From contig CAVRJN010000007.1 of the NCBI GenBank assembly GCA_963721585.1, positions 1,426,001 through 1,490,000 on the forward strand: DNA of 64,000 nucleotides, given 5' to 3'. The translations under genes and the position numbers were made by a program. Under the pieces are notes generated by a model. That model searched no databases, was not told the origin of the DNA, and saw nothing but the letters and a program-made list of their open reading frames with translations. This document shows positions 1 to 9,677 of the stretch, piece by piece (position 1 is the stretch's first letter; each line of letters opens with the position of its first letter). The stretch is from Bog-473 sp963721585. Its GTDB lineage: Bacteria; Actinomycetota; Acidimicrobiia; Acidimicrobiales; RAAP-2.

Positions 1-2143
1 GGTCTCGCCAGTGACACCGTGCCCCTGCTGACTCCACTGCTCGGCCTGACCGCAGACGAGCGGTGGGCGCGCCCGGAGGTGGACGCTCTCGCGCTGCGCC
101 AGCGGACGCTGGAGGCACTCGTCACCTGGCTGGCCCACACGGCGGAGACGACGCCGAGCCTCGTCGTGGCCGAGGACCTGCATTGGGCCGACCCGACGAC
201 GGTCGAGCTGCTTGGTCTCCTGGCCACCGCAGCGCATCCCCGGCACCATGATCCTGATCACCAGCCGGGACCAGGTCGAGGCGCCCTGGGCCTCCGCGGT
301 GGTCGACATCGCGTTGGAGCCGCTCGGGGAGAAGGAGGCGGCGGGGCTGGTGGCGGCGCTGACGGAGGGCGGGCTGGACGCGACGCAGCGTCGCCTGATC
401 GTCGAGCGGGGAGCCGGTCTCCCCCTGTTCCTCCAGGAGCTGACCCGCAGCGCCGGCACCGCACATCCCGGCGAAGTGCTCCCGCCCCGCATCCACGAGA
501 TCCTGACGGCGCGGCTACGGGCGCCCGGGCATCGATCTTCGCGTGGCACAGTTGGCGGCCACCCTTGGAGGGGAGTTCGACGAAGAGCCGCTGCGCCAAC
601 TCGCCGGCCGTGACGTCGACGCCGCGCTGTCCCGCCTCGAGGACGCCGCGTCTCATTGAGAGGGTCTCCGAGTTCCGGCTGGGCCGGTACCGCTTCCGGC
701 ACGATCTGATGCGAGACACCGCCTACGAGACGCAAGTCCTACCGATACGGCAGAAGACGCATCGCAGCGTGGCTGAGCTGCTGGCCGCCGGTGCGACGGC
801 ACCCGGCGATCTGGCCGTGGTCGCCAAACACTGGGACCTGGCCGGCGACGTCGTTCAGTCCGTGCCCGCCTACATGGCGGCGGCGCAGGCGGCGCAGTCG
901 ACGGCCAGCCACACCGAGGCCCGCCAACTCCTCGATCGCGCCCAGGAACTGACGTCGACCCTGCCCGAGGGTGACGACCGCGACCTGACCGAGCTCATGA
1001 TCCGGGCGCAACGCACCATCAGCACGAGCTCCCTCTATGGCTACGGGTACCCCGACGTGTTCGAGGACTACAGGGTCGCCGAGGAGATCTGCCGGAAGCT
1101 CTCGAACCGCCCCGAGATCATGCCGGTGCAGGTCGGCATCTGGAGCTATCTCCTGGTACGAGGATCGGTCGACTCCGCCAGCACGGTGCTCGAGCCCTTG
1201 ACCGACGTGCTCGACGATCCTGCCACCGCCTGGTTCGCGCCCGAGATCAAGTCGTGCATGGGCTACGGCGCCTTCTACCAGGGCAGGCTGGAGGAGGCGC
1301 ACCGCTGGCTCGTCGAGGCGTGGGAGGGCTACGGCGCCCGCTCGGCCGAGGCGGCCTCCTCACCGTTCTGGCCCCTCCCGCACGACGCCGTGCCGGTCAC
1401 CGCGGTGGCGCTGGCTTGCGTCGTCGGGCCTGCAGGGCTCGACAGAGGAGAGCGCACTGTGGGAGCGGCGAGCTCTCGCCACGGCGGAGGAGCTGGAATT
1501 CCCTTCCGGTCCCTTCAGCGCGGCGTTCGTCTCGGTGTACCTCGCCTGGATCCGGATGATCACGGGCAACCGGGAAGAGGCGCGCGAGTTCGGGCGACGC
1601 ACGATGGAGATCGCCGAGCGGTGCCGCTTCGACTACTTCCAACTACTCGGGACGCAGTACCTTCTGATGCCCGAGCCTGACCAGCCCTGCGAGGTGGCCG
1701 AACTCGAGCAGTACGCGCTGGGCATGGACCTCGTCGGCCACGGGGCGTTCCGCCCGACGCACCTCGGCATCGTCGCCCAGAACCACCACTACCTCGGCAA
1801 CGCCGACCCGGCGCTGCGCGCGCTCGATGAGGCCATGGAACGGTCGGCATCGTCGGGCGAGCTGGTGCATCAACCCGACCTGCTGCGCCTGCGCGCCGAG
1901 ATCGTGACCGCGGCCTATCCCGACCGGATCGACGAGGCGGCCAGGGACCTGGTCGCCGCTGTCGACATCGGCCTGGCCCAGGGATCGCTCGTCCTGGCGC
2001 TCCGCGCCGCCAACGACCTGGCCCGGCTGCCGCACGAGCGCCCGGCGGACTGGGGCGACCGGGTCCGGCGTGTGCTCGACCGGTTCCCACCCAACTCCTC
2101 GAGCCCCGAGTTCGCCCAGGCGCTCGACCTCATCGAGGTTTGA
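1..2143 (+). CDS. ATPase/TPR regulator, 5'-truncated and frameshifted
   Basis: The reading frame is already open at base 1, so the gene starts outside the window. The first part carries a Walker B-like stretch (LVVAEDLHWADPT, about bases 160-200) typical of the AAA_16 ATPase module found in LuxR-type and adenylate-cyclase-like proteins. A helical-repeat (TPR-like) region follows to the stop at 2143. The coding sense moves through four frames (shifts near 225, 525, 655 and 1440), each move equal to one extra base. Protein similarity resumes after each shift, so this is either a decayed gene or a gene with sequencing indels. The next gene starts 1 base after the stop, which suggests co-transcription. 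The upstream half, possibly a cyclase domain, is not visible. Confidence 0.6.
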
Positions 2144-2144
2144 C

Positions 2145-4269
2145 GTGGCAGGGTCCCGGGGTTCGGTGGCCATTCTCGGTGGCGGTATCGGCGCACTGAC
2201 CACCGCGTTCGAGCTCAGCGAGGGCAACTGGACAGACCGGTTCGAGCGCATCACCGTCTACCAGCGGGGATGGCGCCTCGGTGGCAAGGGGGCCAGTAGC
2301 CGTGGGCGCCAACGGTCGCATCGAGGAACACGGCCTGCATGTCCTGCTCGGCTACTACGACCACACGTTCGACATGATGGGCCGCTGCTACGAGGCCCTC
2401 GACCGGGCGCATTCGGATCCGATCTGCCCGATCCGGACGTGGGACGAGGCGGTCGCGCCCTCGAACCTCGTCGGCGTGGTGGATACGCACGACGGCGCGT
2501 GGGAGCCGTGGGTCGCCAGGTTCAGCCCGGTGACCGGCCGTCCCGGCAGGCGCTCGGACACGCGCCTCCCGGGCGTCGCCCAGCGCGATGGCCGACCTCG
2601 TTGTCCGCTCGCTGCGCCTGCTGATCGACTTCCTGTCATCGCTGCCGACCGCCGCACCCGGTGCGGTCGGCTCCATTGCGTTCAGCACCTCGCCGACGCC
2701 GCCAGGTGGCACGCGCCGGGAATCCCACCGCGTCCGTTGCGGCCGTCGTCCAGGGCGCCGCACTGATCGGCCTGACCCTCCCGCTCAACTGGGCCGAACG
2801 GATCGTGCGGCAGGCCACGCTGTGGACAGGCATCATTGACCTCCAGCGCGCCCTGCCCTCACTCGTCGAGCCGGTCCGGCACAGCCTCCGCGCCAGCGTA
2901 CGCACCCAGCCCGCGGCGCGGCGCAGCTACGAGCTGGTTGAGCTGGTCACCGCCAACCTGTTCGGCGTCATGGTCGACGGTCTCCTCACGCAACGCCGAC
3001 GGTCTTCGGTGCCATCAACCACCTCGACTATCGCGAGTGGCTGCTGCGGGCACGGGATCGATCCCGCGGCGCTGGAGTCACCGATCCTCCGGGGCATGTA
3101 CGACCTCGTCTTCGGCTACGAGGGCGGAGATCCTGCCCGCCCACGCTTCAGCGCCGGTCTCGGCCTGGATCTGGCCACAAAGATGCTCCTCGAGTATTCC
3201 GGTGCACTGTTCTGGAAGATGCGGGCGGGCATGGGCGAGGTGATCTTCGCTCCGCTCTACGAGGTTCTGCGCGAGCGGGGTGTGGAGTTCTGCTTCTTCC
3301 ACCGAGTCGACGCGCTCCGGCTCGAGCGAGGACGGGCGCTCGATCGCCGCCATCGACCTGGGGGTGCAGGCCGACCTGGCCGAGGGGCGTCCGCGCCTAC
3401 GATCCCCTCACCCGGGTAAAGGGGCTTCCGTGCTGGCCCGACGCGCCACTCGGCGCGCAGCTGCGGACCACCGAGCCGCTCGACGGGGTCGATCTCGAGT
3501 CGCTCTGGTCACCGCGACGTGACGTCGGTCGCCGCACCCTCGAAGCCGGCAAGGACTTCGACACCGTGGTGTTCGCCATCTCACTCGGCATGGTGCCGTA
3601 CGTCTGCGGCGAGCTCGTGGACGCTTCACCGGCCTGGCGGTCGATGGTCGACAACGTGGGGACGGTTGCGACGCAGGCGCTTCAGCTCTGGCTGTCCGAG
3701 GACGAGCGCGGCGCTCGGGTGGTCCGGCCCCGCCGGGGTGACGGTGAGCGGGTTCGTCAAGCCGTTCGACACCTGGGCGTCCATGTCGCACCTCCTGCCG
3801 TTCGAGGACTGGCCGGAGGCGGAGCAGCCGCAGACGATCGCCTACTTCTGCAGTGTACTGGACACACCGAACGCTCTGGACGGCATGCCGGACGCTGTGC
3901 GCGAGAACCGCGCCGTGCGAGAGCGGGCCCAGACATTCTTGGACCGCGACGTCGCGACTCTGTGGCCGGCCGCCGTCGACTGACGGTGGATTCCGGTGGC
4001 CGCTGCTGTGCGACGGAACGCAGTCGGTGGCCACCAATGGCTCCGAACGGCTCGACACCCAATACTGGCGGGCCAACATCGATCCTTCCGACCGCTACGT
4101 GCAGTCGCTGCCCGGCACCGACCAGTACCGCCTCCATCCGGGGCGCACCGGCTTCACCAACCTGGTGCTGGCCGGCGACTGGACGGACAGTGGCCTGAAC
4201 GCAGGATGCGTGGAGGGCGCCGTCCGTTCCGGGCAGCTGGCCGCCGAGGCGGTGTGTCGCGCAACTTGA
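2145..4269 (+). CDS. FAD/NAD(P)-binding amine-oxidase-like protein, multiply frameshifted
   Basis: The N-terminus, from a GTG at 2145, has a Rossmann dinucleotide-binding motif (VAILGGGIGALTTAFELSE) followed by YQRGWRLGGKGAS and EEHGLHVLLGYYD. This is the pattern of the phytoene-desaturase-like, FAD-dependent COG3349 type. The C-terminus (FTNLVLAGDWTDSGLNAGCVEGA) is the usual FAD-closing segment of amine-oxidase/desaturase enzymes. At least seven frame changes occur in 2.1 kb, so no single frame encodes it. A polyprenyl diphosphate synthase gene lies 0.7 kb downstream on the same strand. That suggests a role in carotenoid or other isoprenoid oxidation, but the substrate is unknown. It could be a pseudogene or a victim of indel errors. 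Confidence 0.65.
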
Positions 4270-4293
4270 AACAACCAAGCGGGAGGCTGACAC

Positions 4294-4971
4294 ATGAGCA
4301 GTACGAACGACGAATCCGTCAAGGCCGGAGCAGCCGAGGCGGCGCGCCTGGTCCAGGAGGTACAGGAGCTCGGGTTCCAGGCCGCCCGGACCATTGTCGA
4401 GCGCTTCTGTCGAGCTCTTCACCCAATTCGCCGCGGCCAACGGCGCGGCGGGAACGCCGCCGCAGGGCGCCGCGCCGTCGTTCGGATTCTGGGGATCCAC
4501 CCCGTCGATGCAGACGTGCAATCAAACGTGCAACGAGCGGCCGATTCGTACGTGGCCCTCATGGGGCAGCTGAACGAAGCGGGGCTCCGCTTCCTCGAGG
4601 CATCCCAGTGGTCACCGTCTCCCGGCGCGGACCAGGGCGATCTCCGTCTGCCGGACGTCGCACCGGGCGGACGCGTGAGCGCAAAGGTGTGGCTTCACAA
4701 CACGACGGCCTCGGCGGAGACCGACCTCCGGCCGTGGTGTCCCGGGTTGGCCAGTCACGGTGGCGCGGCCCTGGCTGCCTCTGCAGTGTCGTGCGCACCC
4801 GAACGGATCGATCGCCTCGAGCCGGGCGCCAGTCGTGAGCTCCTGGTGACCGTGGCCGTCGGGGAGGACACCGCTGCGGGCGCGTATCACGGGCAGCTCC
4901 TGGTCGACGGCCTGGCCGACGTCGTGTTCCCGCTCCGCGTCAAGGTGCTGCCGACAACCAGCAGTTCATGA
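4294..4971 (+). CDS. hypothetical protein with C-terminal beta-sandwich-like region
   Basis: About 225 aa. The helical N-terminus contains ESVKAGAAEAARLVQEVQ. The C-terminal 100 residues look beta-rich (GRVSAKVWLHNTTASAETD, then AGAYHGQLLVDGLADVVFPL), like an Ig-like or add-on domain. Between about bases 4405 and 4540 the open frame reads as low-quality sequence. The alternative frame reads ELFTQFAAANGAAG, so two compensating frameshifts are likely. The stop overlaps the start of the polyprenyl synthase by 4 bases (ATGA), which indicates translational coupling. No catalytic motif is seen and no function can be assigned; its position suggests a partner of the flanking FAD enzyme or synthase. 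Confidence 0.55.
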   Translation: MSSTNDESVKAGAAEAARLVQEVQELGFQAARTIVERFCRALHPIRRGQRRGGNAAAGRRAVVRILGIHPVDADVQSNVQRAADSYVALMGQLNEAGLRFLEASQWSPSPGADQGDLRLPDVAPGGRVSAKVWLHNTTASAETDLRPWCPGLASHGGAALAASAVSCAPERIDRLEPGASRELLVTVAVGEDTAAGAYHGQLLVDGLADVVFPLRVKVLPTTSSS

Positions 4972-5999
4972 CGGCGTTGGCGGATCCGGCTTCCGGCCTG
5001 GCACGCTACGGCTCCATCGTGGCCGACGATCTGCGGCGCCGCTTTGCCACAGTGGACCTAGGGCCGTACCTGGACGGGCCGATGCGCGACTACCCCACCC
5101 GCGGAGGGAAGGCGTTACGCCCGAGCATCTGCCTGGCTACCTGCGAGGCCTTCGGCGGCCTGCTCGGCGACGCGCTCACGTCGGCCGTGGCGATCGAGCT
5201 TCTCCACAATGCATTCCTGATCCACGACGACATCGAGGATGCGAGCCTCCTCAGGAGGGGCGAGCCCACGCTTCATCTGCGTTACGGGACACCGCTCGCA
5301 TTGAACGCAGGAGACGGCCTTGCACTGCAGGCGATCGGGACGCTGCGTGAGAACATCGATCTGCTGGGTCCGCAACTGGCCGATCGAATCATGGTGGAGT
5401 TCGACTTCATGAGCCAGCAGACAGTCGCAGGACAGGCCCTCGAGCTCGGATGGTGCCGGGACAACCGGATTGACTTGGAGCCGGACGACTACCTCGAGCT
5501 CATCATGAAGAAGACGTGCTGGTACACGACGGTGCTCCCCCTCCGGATCGGCGCCCTCATCGGGTCGCGCGGTACCGCGGCGCTCGATCCGATGATCGAG
5601 TTCGGCTTCCACCTCGGTGCAGCCTTCCAGATCCGCGACGACATCCTGAACCTCCTCGGCGACCCGGACGTCTACGGCAAAGAGACACTCGGGGACCTGA
5701 TGGAGGGGAAGCGAACTCTCATGCTGATCCATCTCCTCGCCAGCGCCGATCCCGGCGACCGCTCCTGGCTGATCGACTACCTGGCCCGCCCCGCCACGAA
5801 GCGACAACTCGAAGATGCCAATCGGGTTCTCGAGCTCATGGTGAACTACGGGAGCATCGCCTTCGCCAGCGAGTTCGCCACCGGTGTCGCTCGATCCGCC
5901 ACGACGTCCATGGATGCGGCCTTCGCCGGACGCGACGACACCCCAGCACGCCGGTTCATCGCCGGGCTCGTGCCGTACATGATCGAGCGCCCGTCCTGA
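4968..5999 (+). CDS. polyprenyl (geranylgeranyl-type) diphosphate synthase
   Basis: 343 aa, intact. It condenses isopentenyl diphosphate with allylic diphosphates to make linear isoprenoid chains. The first aspartate-rich motif is IHDDIEDASLLRRGEPT (about residue 90, DDxxD). The GGKALRP substrate motif lies near residue 46. The second motif is QIRDDILNLLGD (about residue 225), in which the last Asp of DDxxD is Asn, as in several GGPP synthases. Length fits the trans-prenyltransferase family. The ATG overlaps the preceding stop by 4 bases. With the FAD enzyme upstream it suggests a small isoprenoid pathway. Product chain length cannot be told from sequence alone. Confidence 0.9.
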   Translation: MTALADPASGLARYGSIVADDLRRRFATVDLGPYLDGPMRDYPTRGGKALRPSICLATCEAFGGLLGDALTSAVAIELLHNAFLIHDDIEDASLLRRGEPTLHLRYGTPLALNAGDGLALQAIGTLRENIDLLGPQLADRIMVEFDFMSQQTVAGQALELGWCRDNRIDLEPDDYLELIMKKTCWYTTVLPLRIGALIGSRGTAALDPMIEFGFHLGAAFQIRDDILNLLGDPDVYGKETLGDLMEGKRTLMLIHLLASADPGDRSWLIDYLARPATKRQLEDANRVLELMVNYGSIAFASEFATGVARSATTSMDAAFAGRDDTPARRFIAGLVPYMIERPS

Positions 6000-6110
6000 C
6001 CGACATCGCGGTCGGTGCGGGCACACAACCGGCGAAGCAGGGTCAGCGAGCACGGTACTCACCCAGCGGGATGTTCGGGGGATTCGATCGATTGTGTCCA
6101 CGCACCTCGA

Positions 6111-6521
6111 TCAAGAGGTGCGTGGGTCCAGTGGCAGGGGTTCGAGCAGGAGTACGGATTCATCGCCGTCCCCGCACCACATCCGGACCTCGCGATCCTC
6201 GATGCGGGTGTCCGCAGCCGGAACGGTCCGGGAGCCGGGCCACGGCTCAGTCGTTTCCTCATCGACGAAGTCTTGGAGATCGTCGAGCGCGCGCCGACAC
6301 GCTTCAGCGTCCAAGCGCTCTGCTTCTCCCTTTCCTTGATAGAGCCATTGGCAGGCGTACGTACCCGATGTTCCCGAACGCCACACGCTGGTGAACCGCA
6401 GCATGTCGCCCTCGACGGTGATGCCTATCCCGGGCGGAACGACATCCCGCATTCGTCGGGCCAGTTCATGGGCTAGTTGAACGGCATCCACGAGCGACAA
6501 GTTCAGCGCATATCGGTTCAC
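6111..6521 (-). CDS. conserved hypothetical protein
   Basis: About 136 aa from a GTG at 6521; the open frame continues upstream to an ATG at 6569. It reads as a genuine soluble protein: LVDAVQLAHELARRMRDVVP, then YACQWLYQGKGEAERLDAEA and ALDDLQDFVDEETTEPWPG, with a C-terminal beta-like stretch. There is no recognised domain, signal peptide or membrane segment. Codon use matches the neighbours. It lies alone between the isoprenoid genes and the hydrolase remnant, in the opposite orientation. The function is unknown. Confidence 0.6.
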   Translation of the reverse strand: MNRYALNLSLVDAVQLAHELARRMRDVVPPGIGITVEGDMLRFTSVWRSGTSGTYACQWLYQGKGEAERLDAEACRRALDDLQDFVDEETTEPWPGSRTVPAADTRIEDREVRMWCGDGDESVLLLEPLPLDPRTS

Positions 6522-6699
6522 CCTGCAGGGCGTCGAGCCGGTGACGTCGGGACACTCAGGAGGCTCCAAGCTTCGTGCATTCGGGACTGCACAGTGGCAA
6601 TCTCGGCCGGCCGGACTGCCGAGCCACCTCCGAGCAACTGCGACGTCTCCGAGGCAAGCCGGATCTCAGGATCGCCACCAAGAAGGAGGACCTTGCCCG

Positions 6700-7089
6700 A
6701 TGGGAACAATGACGACATCGGACGGCACGGAGATCTTCTACAAGGACTGGGGTGCGGGAACGCCCATCGTCTTTAGCGTCGACGCATCCGAGGCGGTCAT
6801 TGCGAACTGGTGGCGCCAGGGCATGATGGGCGGCGCCAAGGGCCATTACGAGTGCATCACGGGGTTCATTCAGGAGGACTACTCGGCGGACCTGAGGAAG
6901 ATCAGCGTCCCGGCCCTCTTGATGAACGGTGAAGCCGACCAAATCGTCCCGTGTGCGACCTCGGGTCCGCGAGCAGTGGAACTGGTTCGGAACGGTACGT
7001 TGAAGACGTACGCCGGCTTCCCACACGGCATGCCGACCACCCACGCCGAGACGATTAACGCCGACTTATTGGAGTTCGTCAAGTCCTGA
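6700..7089 (+). pseudogene. alpha/beta hydrolase (non-heme chloroperoxidase type), internally deleted
   Basis: A strong Shine-Dalgarno (AAGGAGGA, 6683-6690) precedes the ATG at 6700. Residues 1-26 (GTEIFYKDWGAGTPIVFS) match the start of the non-heme chloroperoxidase/arylesterase family. The sequence then jumps to the cap and C-terminal half (EAVIANWWRQGMMGGAKGHY), with the Asp loop GEADQIVP and the His loop GFPHGMPTTH. Family members are about 270-280 aa; this one is 129 aa. The missing block of roughly 140 residues includes the HGW oxyanion segment and the GxSxGG nucleophile elbow. The frame is intact across the junction. Without the catalytic Ser it should not be an active hydrolase. Confidence 0.8.
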
Positions 7090-7992
7090 GGGTGCCCTGT
7101 TGTGACCCGTGGGAGCTGGGCTGGTGCCCCGCGAACCCGATTCGAGTCGTCCGGCTCGATCGAGCTGCTGGAGGCCGATGACGCGCAGCAGAGCCAGCGC
7201 GTCCGCGGCCGGGCTGTTCGGCTGGGCCGAGTACACGATCATGCGCTGGTCGCTCTCGGGCATGTGCAGGGCGTCGCAGTCGAGCTCGATCATTCCGAGC
7301 TCGGGATGACGGATGGTCTTCGTACTGCTCCGACGTTCCCGCGGCCGGGATCGCTCCCACAGCTCGACGAACGGCCGGGATTCAGACCGGAGCTGGTCGA
7401 TCAACCGGCGAAGGCCTACGTCGTCGGGATAGCGGGCCGCGACCGCCCGCAGACTGGCCACGGACTCGGCAGCGGTGCGTCCACCCTCTTCGGGCGAACT
7501 GGACACACGAAGCTCATCTCCGAAGAATCGCTGCCAGACAATGTTGCGCGTCGGAGGCGGCCACGCCGAGAAGTCGCCGAGCAGGGCCGCCGCCAGTGGG
7601 TTCCACGCGAGCACATCGCTCTTCGCGTCAAGGACCATTGCAGGGAGGTCCCCGAGGCGCTCGAGGACCCGGAGCGTACTGGCGCGTACGACGCCGTCGA
7701 TCTGCCCGGGGCGCGGTGGAGCCGAGCCGGCGAGGTAAAACAGGTGGGCACGTTCATCGTCACTCAGTTGTAGTGCCCGGGCCAAGGCAGCGAGCACGGC
7801 GTCGGACACACCCGCGCTCCTCCCCTGTTCGAGCCGGACCAGATAGTCGACCGAGATATTCGCCAGCTGAGCGACTTCCTCCCGACGAAGACCCACAACT
7901 CGGCGTCGGGTGCCCGCAGGGAGCCCGACATCGCCGGGCGAGACGCGCATCCGCGCTTGGCGCAGAAAACCTGAGAGGTTTTCGGGTTCCAT
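7066..7992 (-). CDS. XRE-family regulator with MmyB-like ligand domain
   Basis: 308 aa from the ATG at 7992. The N-terminal helix-turn-helix (RRVVGLRREEVAQLANISVD, then YLVRLEQGRS) lies around residues 27-60. It is followed by the MmyB-type C-terminal domain (AWNPLAAALLGDFSAWPP; later PELGMIELDCDAL), seen in many actinobacterial XRE proteins that control a divergent SDR gene. The C-terminus overlaps the end of the hydrolase remnant by 24 bases on the other strand. A perfect 12-bp inverted repeat lies 26 bases upstream of the start, between this gene and the SDR, and is the likely operator for self-regulation and control of the neighbour. Confidence 0.88.
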   Translation of the reverse strand: MEPENLSGFLRQARMRVSPGDVGLPAGTRRRVVGLRREEVAQLANISVDYLVRLEQGRSAGVSDAVLAALARALQLSDDERAHLFYLAGSAPPRPGQIDGVVRASTLRVLERLGDLPAMVLDAKSDVLAWNPLAAALLGDFSAWPPPTRNIVWQRFFGDELRVSSSPEEGGRTAAESVASLRAVAARYPDDVGLRRLIDQLRSESRPFVELWERSRPRERRSSTKTIRHPELGMIELDCDALHMPESDQRMIVYSAQPNSPAADALALLRVIGLQQLDRAGRLESGSRGTSPAPTGHNRAPSGLDELQ

Positions 7993-8017
7993 GCCCCCAT
8001 GATGTACCCAGCCCCTC

Positions 8018-8052
8018 GGTGGAACCTGGTACTGCCAGTCCCAGGTTCCACC
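8018..8052. promoter_or_regulatory. inverted-repeat operator between XRE regulator and SDR
   Basis: The arms GGTGGAACCTGG (8018-8029) and CCAGGTTCCACC (8041-8052) are perfect 12-bp inverted repeats separated by 11 bases. The dyad sits in the 100-bp divergent gap, 26 bases from the XRE start and 41 bases from the SDR start. It is the natural binding site for the adjacent XRE protein; binding itself is inferred. Confidence 0.7.
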
Positions 8053-8092
8053 GGACCTGGTGAAGGCATCCTTCCAGGTGCAACCTGTGACC

Positions 8093-8803
8093 ATGACGAC
8101 TGCACTGATCACCGGAGCAAACAAGGGCCTCGGCTTCGAGACCGCCCGCCGGTTGGCGGGGCTGGGATGGACCGTTCACCTCGGGGCCCGCGACCCCGAA
8201 CGGGGCGAACAGGCCGCAGCCCGGTTGTCTGAGGGCGGTGGCGATGTCCGGTTCGTCCAGCTCGACGTCACCGCAGATGATTCCGTCACCGGAGCGTTCG
8301 ACTTCTTGGAGCCTCTTGGCCCGCTCGACGTGCTGGTGAACAACGCGGGGATCATCGGCGCCGGAAGACGCACTCCCCTGGAGACCGAACCACGCGACTT
8401 TCTGGCCTGCTTTGGAGTCAACCTGCTCGGACCGGTACGCGTCACGCATGCGATGCTGCCGCTCCTTGAGCGGTCCGAGCAGCCATGCATCGTGATGGTG
8501 TCGAGTGGCATGGGCTCCATCTCAATCACCTCGGACCCACGGCGGCACGAATCGACGATTCAGTCGCTCGTCTACCCGGCCTCGAAGGCCGCTCTGAATA
8601 TGGTGACCACTCAATATGCCAAGGCCTTGCCGCGTTATCGGGTGAACGCGGTCGACCCCGGCTACACGGCCACCGACCTCAATGGTCACAGCGGACAGAA
8701 GACCGTCGCGCAGGGAGCCGAGATCATCGTCGAGATGGCACAAGCTGCGCCCGACGGTCCGACCGGCGGATTCTTCAACGACGAAGGGCCCGTACCGTGG
8801 TGA
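8093..8803 (+). CDS. short-chain dehydrogenase/reductase
   Basis: 236 aa from ATG 8093; an upstream in-frame start at 8060 would fall close to the operator. This is a classical SDR fold using NAD(P): cofactor motif TALITGANKGLGFETARR, structural VNNAG near residue 85, catalytic Ser in MVSSGMGS and YPASK with the Tyr/Lys pair, then NAVDPGYTATDLNGHSG. The length is normal. Control probably comes from the divergent XRE regulator through the 8018-8052 dyad. XRE/MmyB-SDR pairs are common in actinobacteria; the substrate is not known. Confidence 0.9.
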   Translation: MTTALITGANKGLGFETARRLAGLGWTVHLGARDPERGEQAAARLSEGGGDVRFVQLDVTADDSVTGAFDFLEPLGPLDVLVNNAGIIGAGRRTPLETEPRDFLACFGVNLLGPVRVTHAMLPLLERSEQPCIVMVSSGMGSISITSDPRRHESTIQSLVYPASKAALNMVTTQYAKALPRYRVNAVDPGYTATDLNGHSGQKTVAQGAEIIVEMAQAAPDGPTGGFFNDEGPVPW

Positions 8804-9016
8804 GCCCGTGTCGTCCGCCTGAGGCCGGGCGAGGAGCCGGGCAAGGTGTCGCTCTGTGGACGCTGAGCGCCACAACTTCCCGACAACACCTTTGATCCAG
8901 ACGAGTCACGGCTGGAGCCAAGTACGCACCGGTGCGACGGTCGGTCGTCTGCGAATGAGACCGTCGAGATCGCAGCGCCGACCTGGACTCCGCCCCGCGT
9001 TTCCGGCACTCGAAGA
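8804..9016. other. intergenic region, nothing recognised
   Basis: 213 bases between the SDR stop and the end of the flagellar operon. I see no ORF with coding character, RNA gene, strong hairpin or repeat. It marks the boundary between accessory genes and the flagellar cluster, which end convergently here. Confidence 0.5.
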
Positions 9017-9349
9017 TTAGCGGCCGCCGCTGTCACCCTTTGTGCTCTGGGACGTCGTGACGTCCTGTCTCGCGCTCGAGGGGTCGTTGAACACGACTCC
9101 AACCCGAATGGCGCCTCCGAGGATCACTTCAGCGTGCGTGATCCGGCCTTCGAGCCGGGCCATCGCAGGAACATCAACGGCGATGCGTCGGCCCGCGAGT
9201 TCGGATGGCGAGGGGTGGGTGAACGTGACCCCGAGACCGAGCATCGAGATGTCGTCGATCCGGCATCGGCGTTCGCCGGACTCGCCCTCAATGTTGCAGA
9301 CTCCGTCCCAGCCGGCGCGGAGGCGCTTGACTCGACGGCTATAAGTCAT
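9017..9349 (-). CDS. PilZ domain protein, putative c-di-GMP receptor
   Basis: 110 aa from the ATG at 9349, preceded by AAGGAGG. A single PilZ domain: the N-terminal RxxxR element is RRVKR (about residues 5-9), and the second motif is DDISMLGLG, matching D/NxSxxG. Both c-di-GMP contact motifs are therefore present. PilZ proteins of flagellated bacteria often act as brakes or regulators at the motor (YcgR type), but the YcgR N-domain is absent here. It is the last gene of the flagellar operon, just downstream of csrA, which implies a role in c-di-GMP control of motility. The partner is not identifiable. Confidence 0.85.
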   Translation of the reverse strand: MTYSRRVKRLRAGWDGVCNIEGESGERRCRIDDISMLGLGVTFTHPSPSELAGRRIAVDVPAMARLEGRITHAEVILGGAIRVGVVFNDPSSARQDVTTSQSTKGDSGGR

Positions 9350-9404
9350 GGCGAACCTCCTTCCCGCCCATGGGGGTGCCTGGGGCTGCGGCCCCGCAAA
9401 CTGG

Positions 9405-9677
9405 TCAGCGTCCGGCAGCGACCTCTTTCTTGGATCCCGACCTTTCGTTCGCCTGGCGAGCCGCGTAGGCGGCAAAGGCATGGCGGTCGGATGGCTCCCC
9501 GGCTTCGAGGTTCTCCCGGCGGATACGCTCCAGTACCTCGGCGCGGTCGATGCGGATCTGGCGAGGCGCCTCGATCCCGAGGCGCACGCGGCCGTTCTCG
9601 GATACCGAGATCACGGTCACCACGACATCGTCACCGATGACGATCTTCTCCCCGATCTCCCGAGTCAATGTCAGCAC
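9405..9677 (-). CDS. csrA: carbon storage regulator CsrA
   Basis: 90 aa. An RNA-binding translational regulator that recognises GGA in hairpin loops. The canonical body MLTLTREIGEKIVIGDDVVV, followed by VRLGIEAPRQIRIDRAEVLE and RIRREN, includes the conserved N-terminal strand and the Arg near residue 44 used in RNA contact. The C-terminus is about 28 residues longer than in short family members. The start overlaps the end of fliW by 7 bases, the usual fliW-csrA coupling, in which FliW sequesters CsrA until flagellin is secreted. A likely target in this window is the flagellin leader at 38.74-38.80 kb. Confidence 0.95.
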   Translation of the reverse strand: MLTLTREIGEKIVIGDDVVVTVISVSENGRVRLGIEAPRQIRIDRAEVLERIRRENLEAGEPSDRHAFAAYAARQANERSGSKKEVAAGR

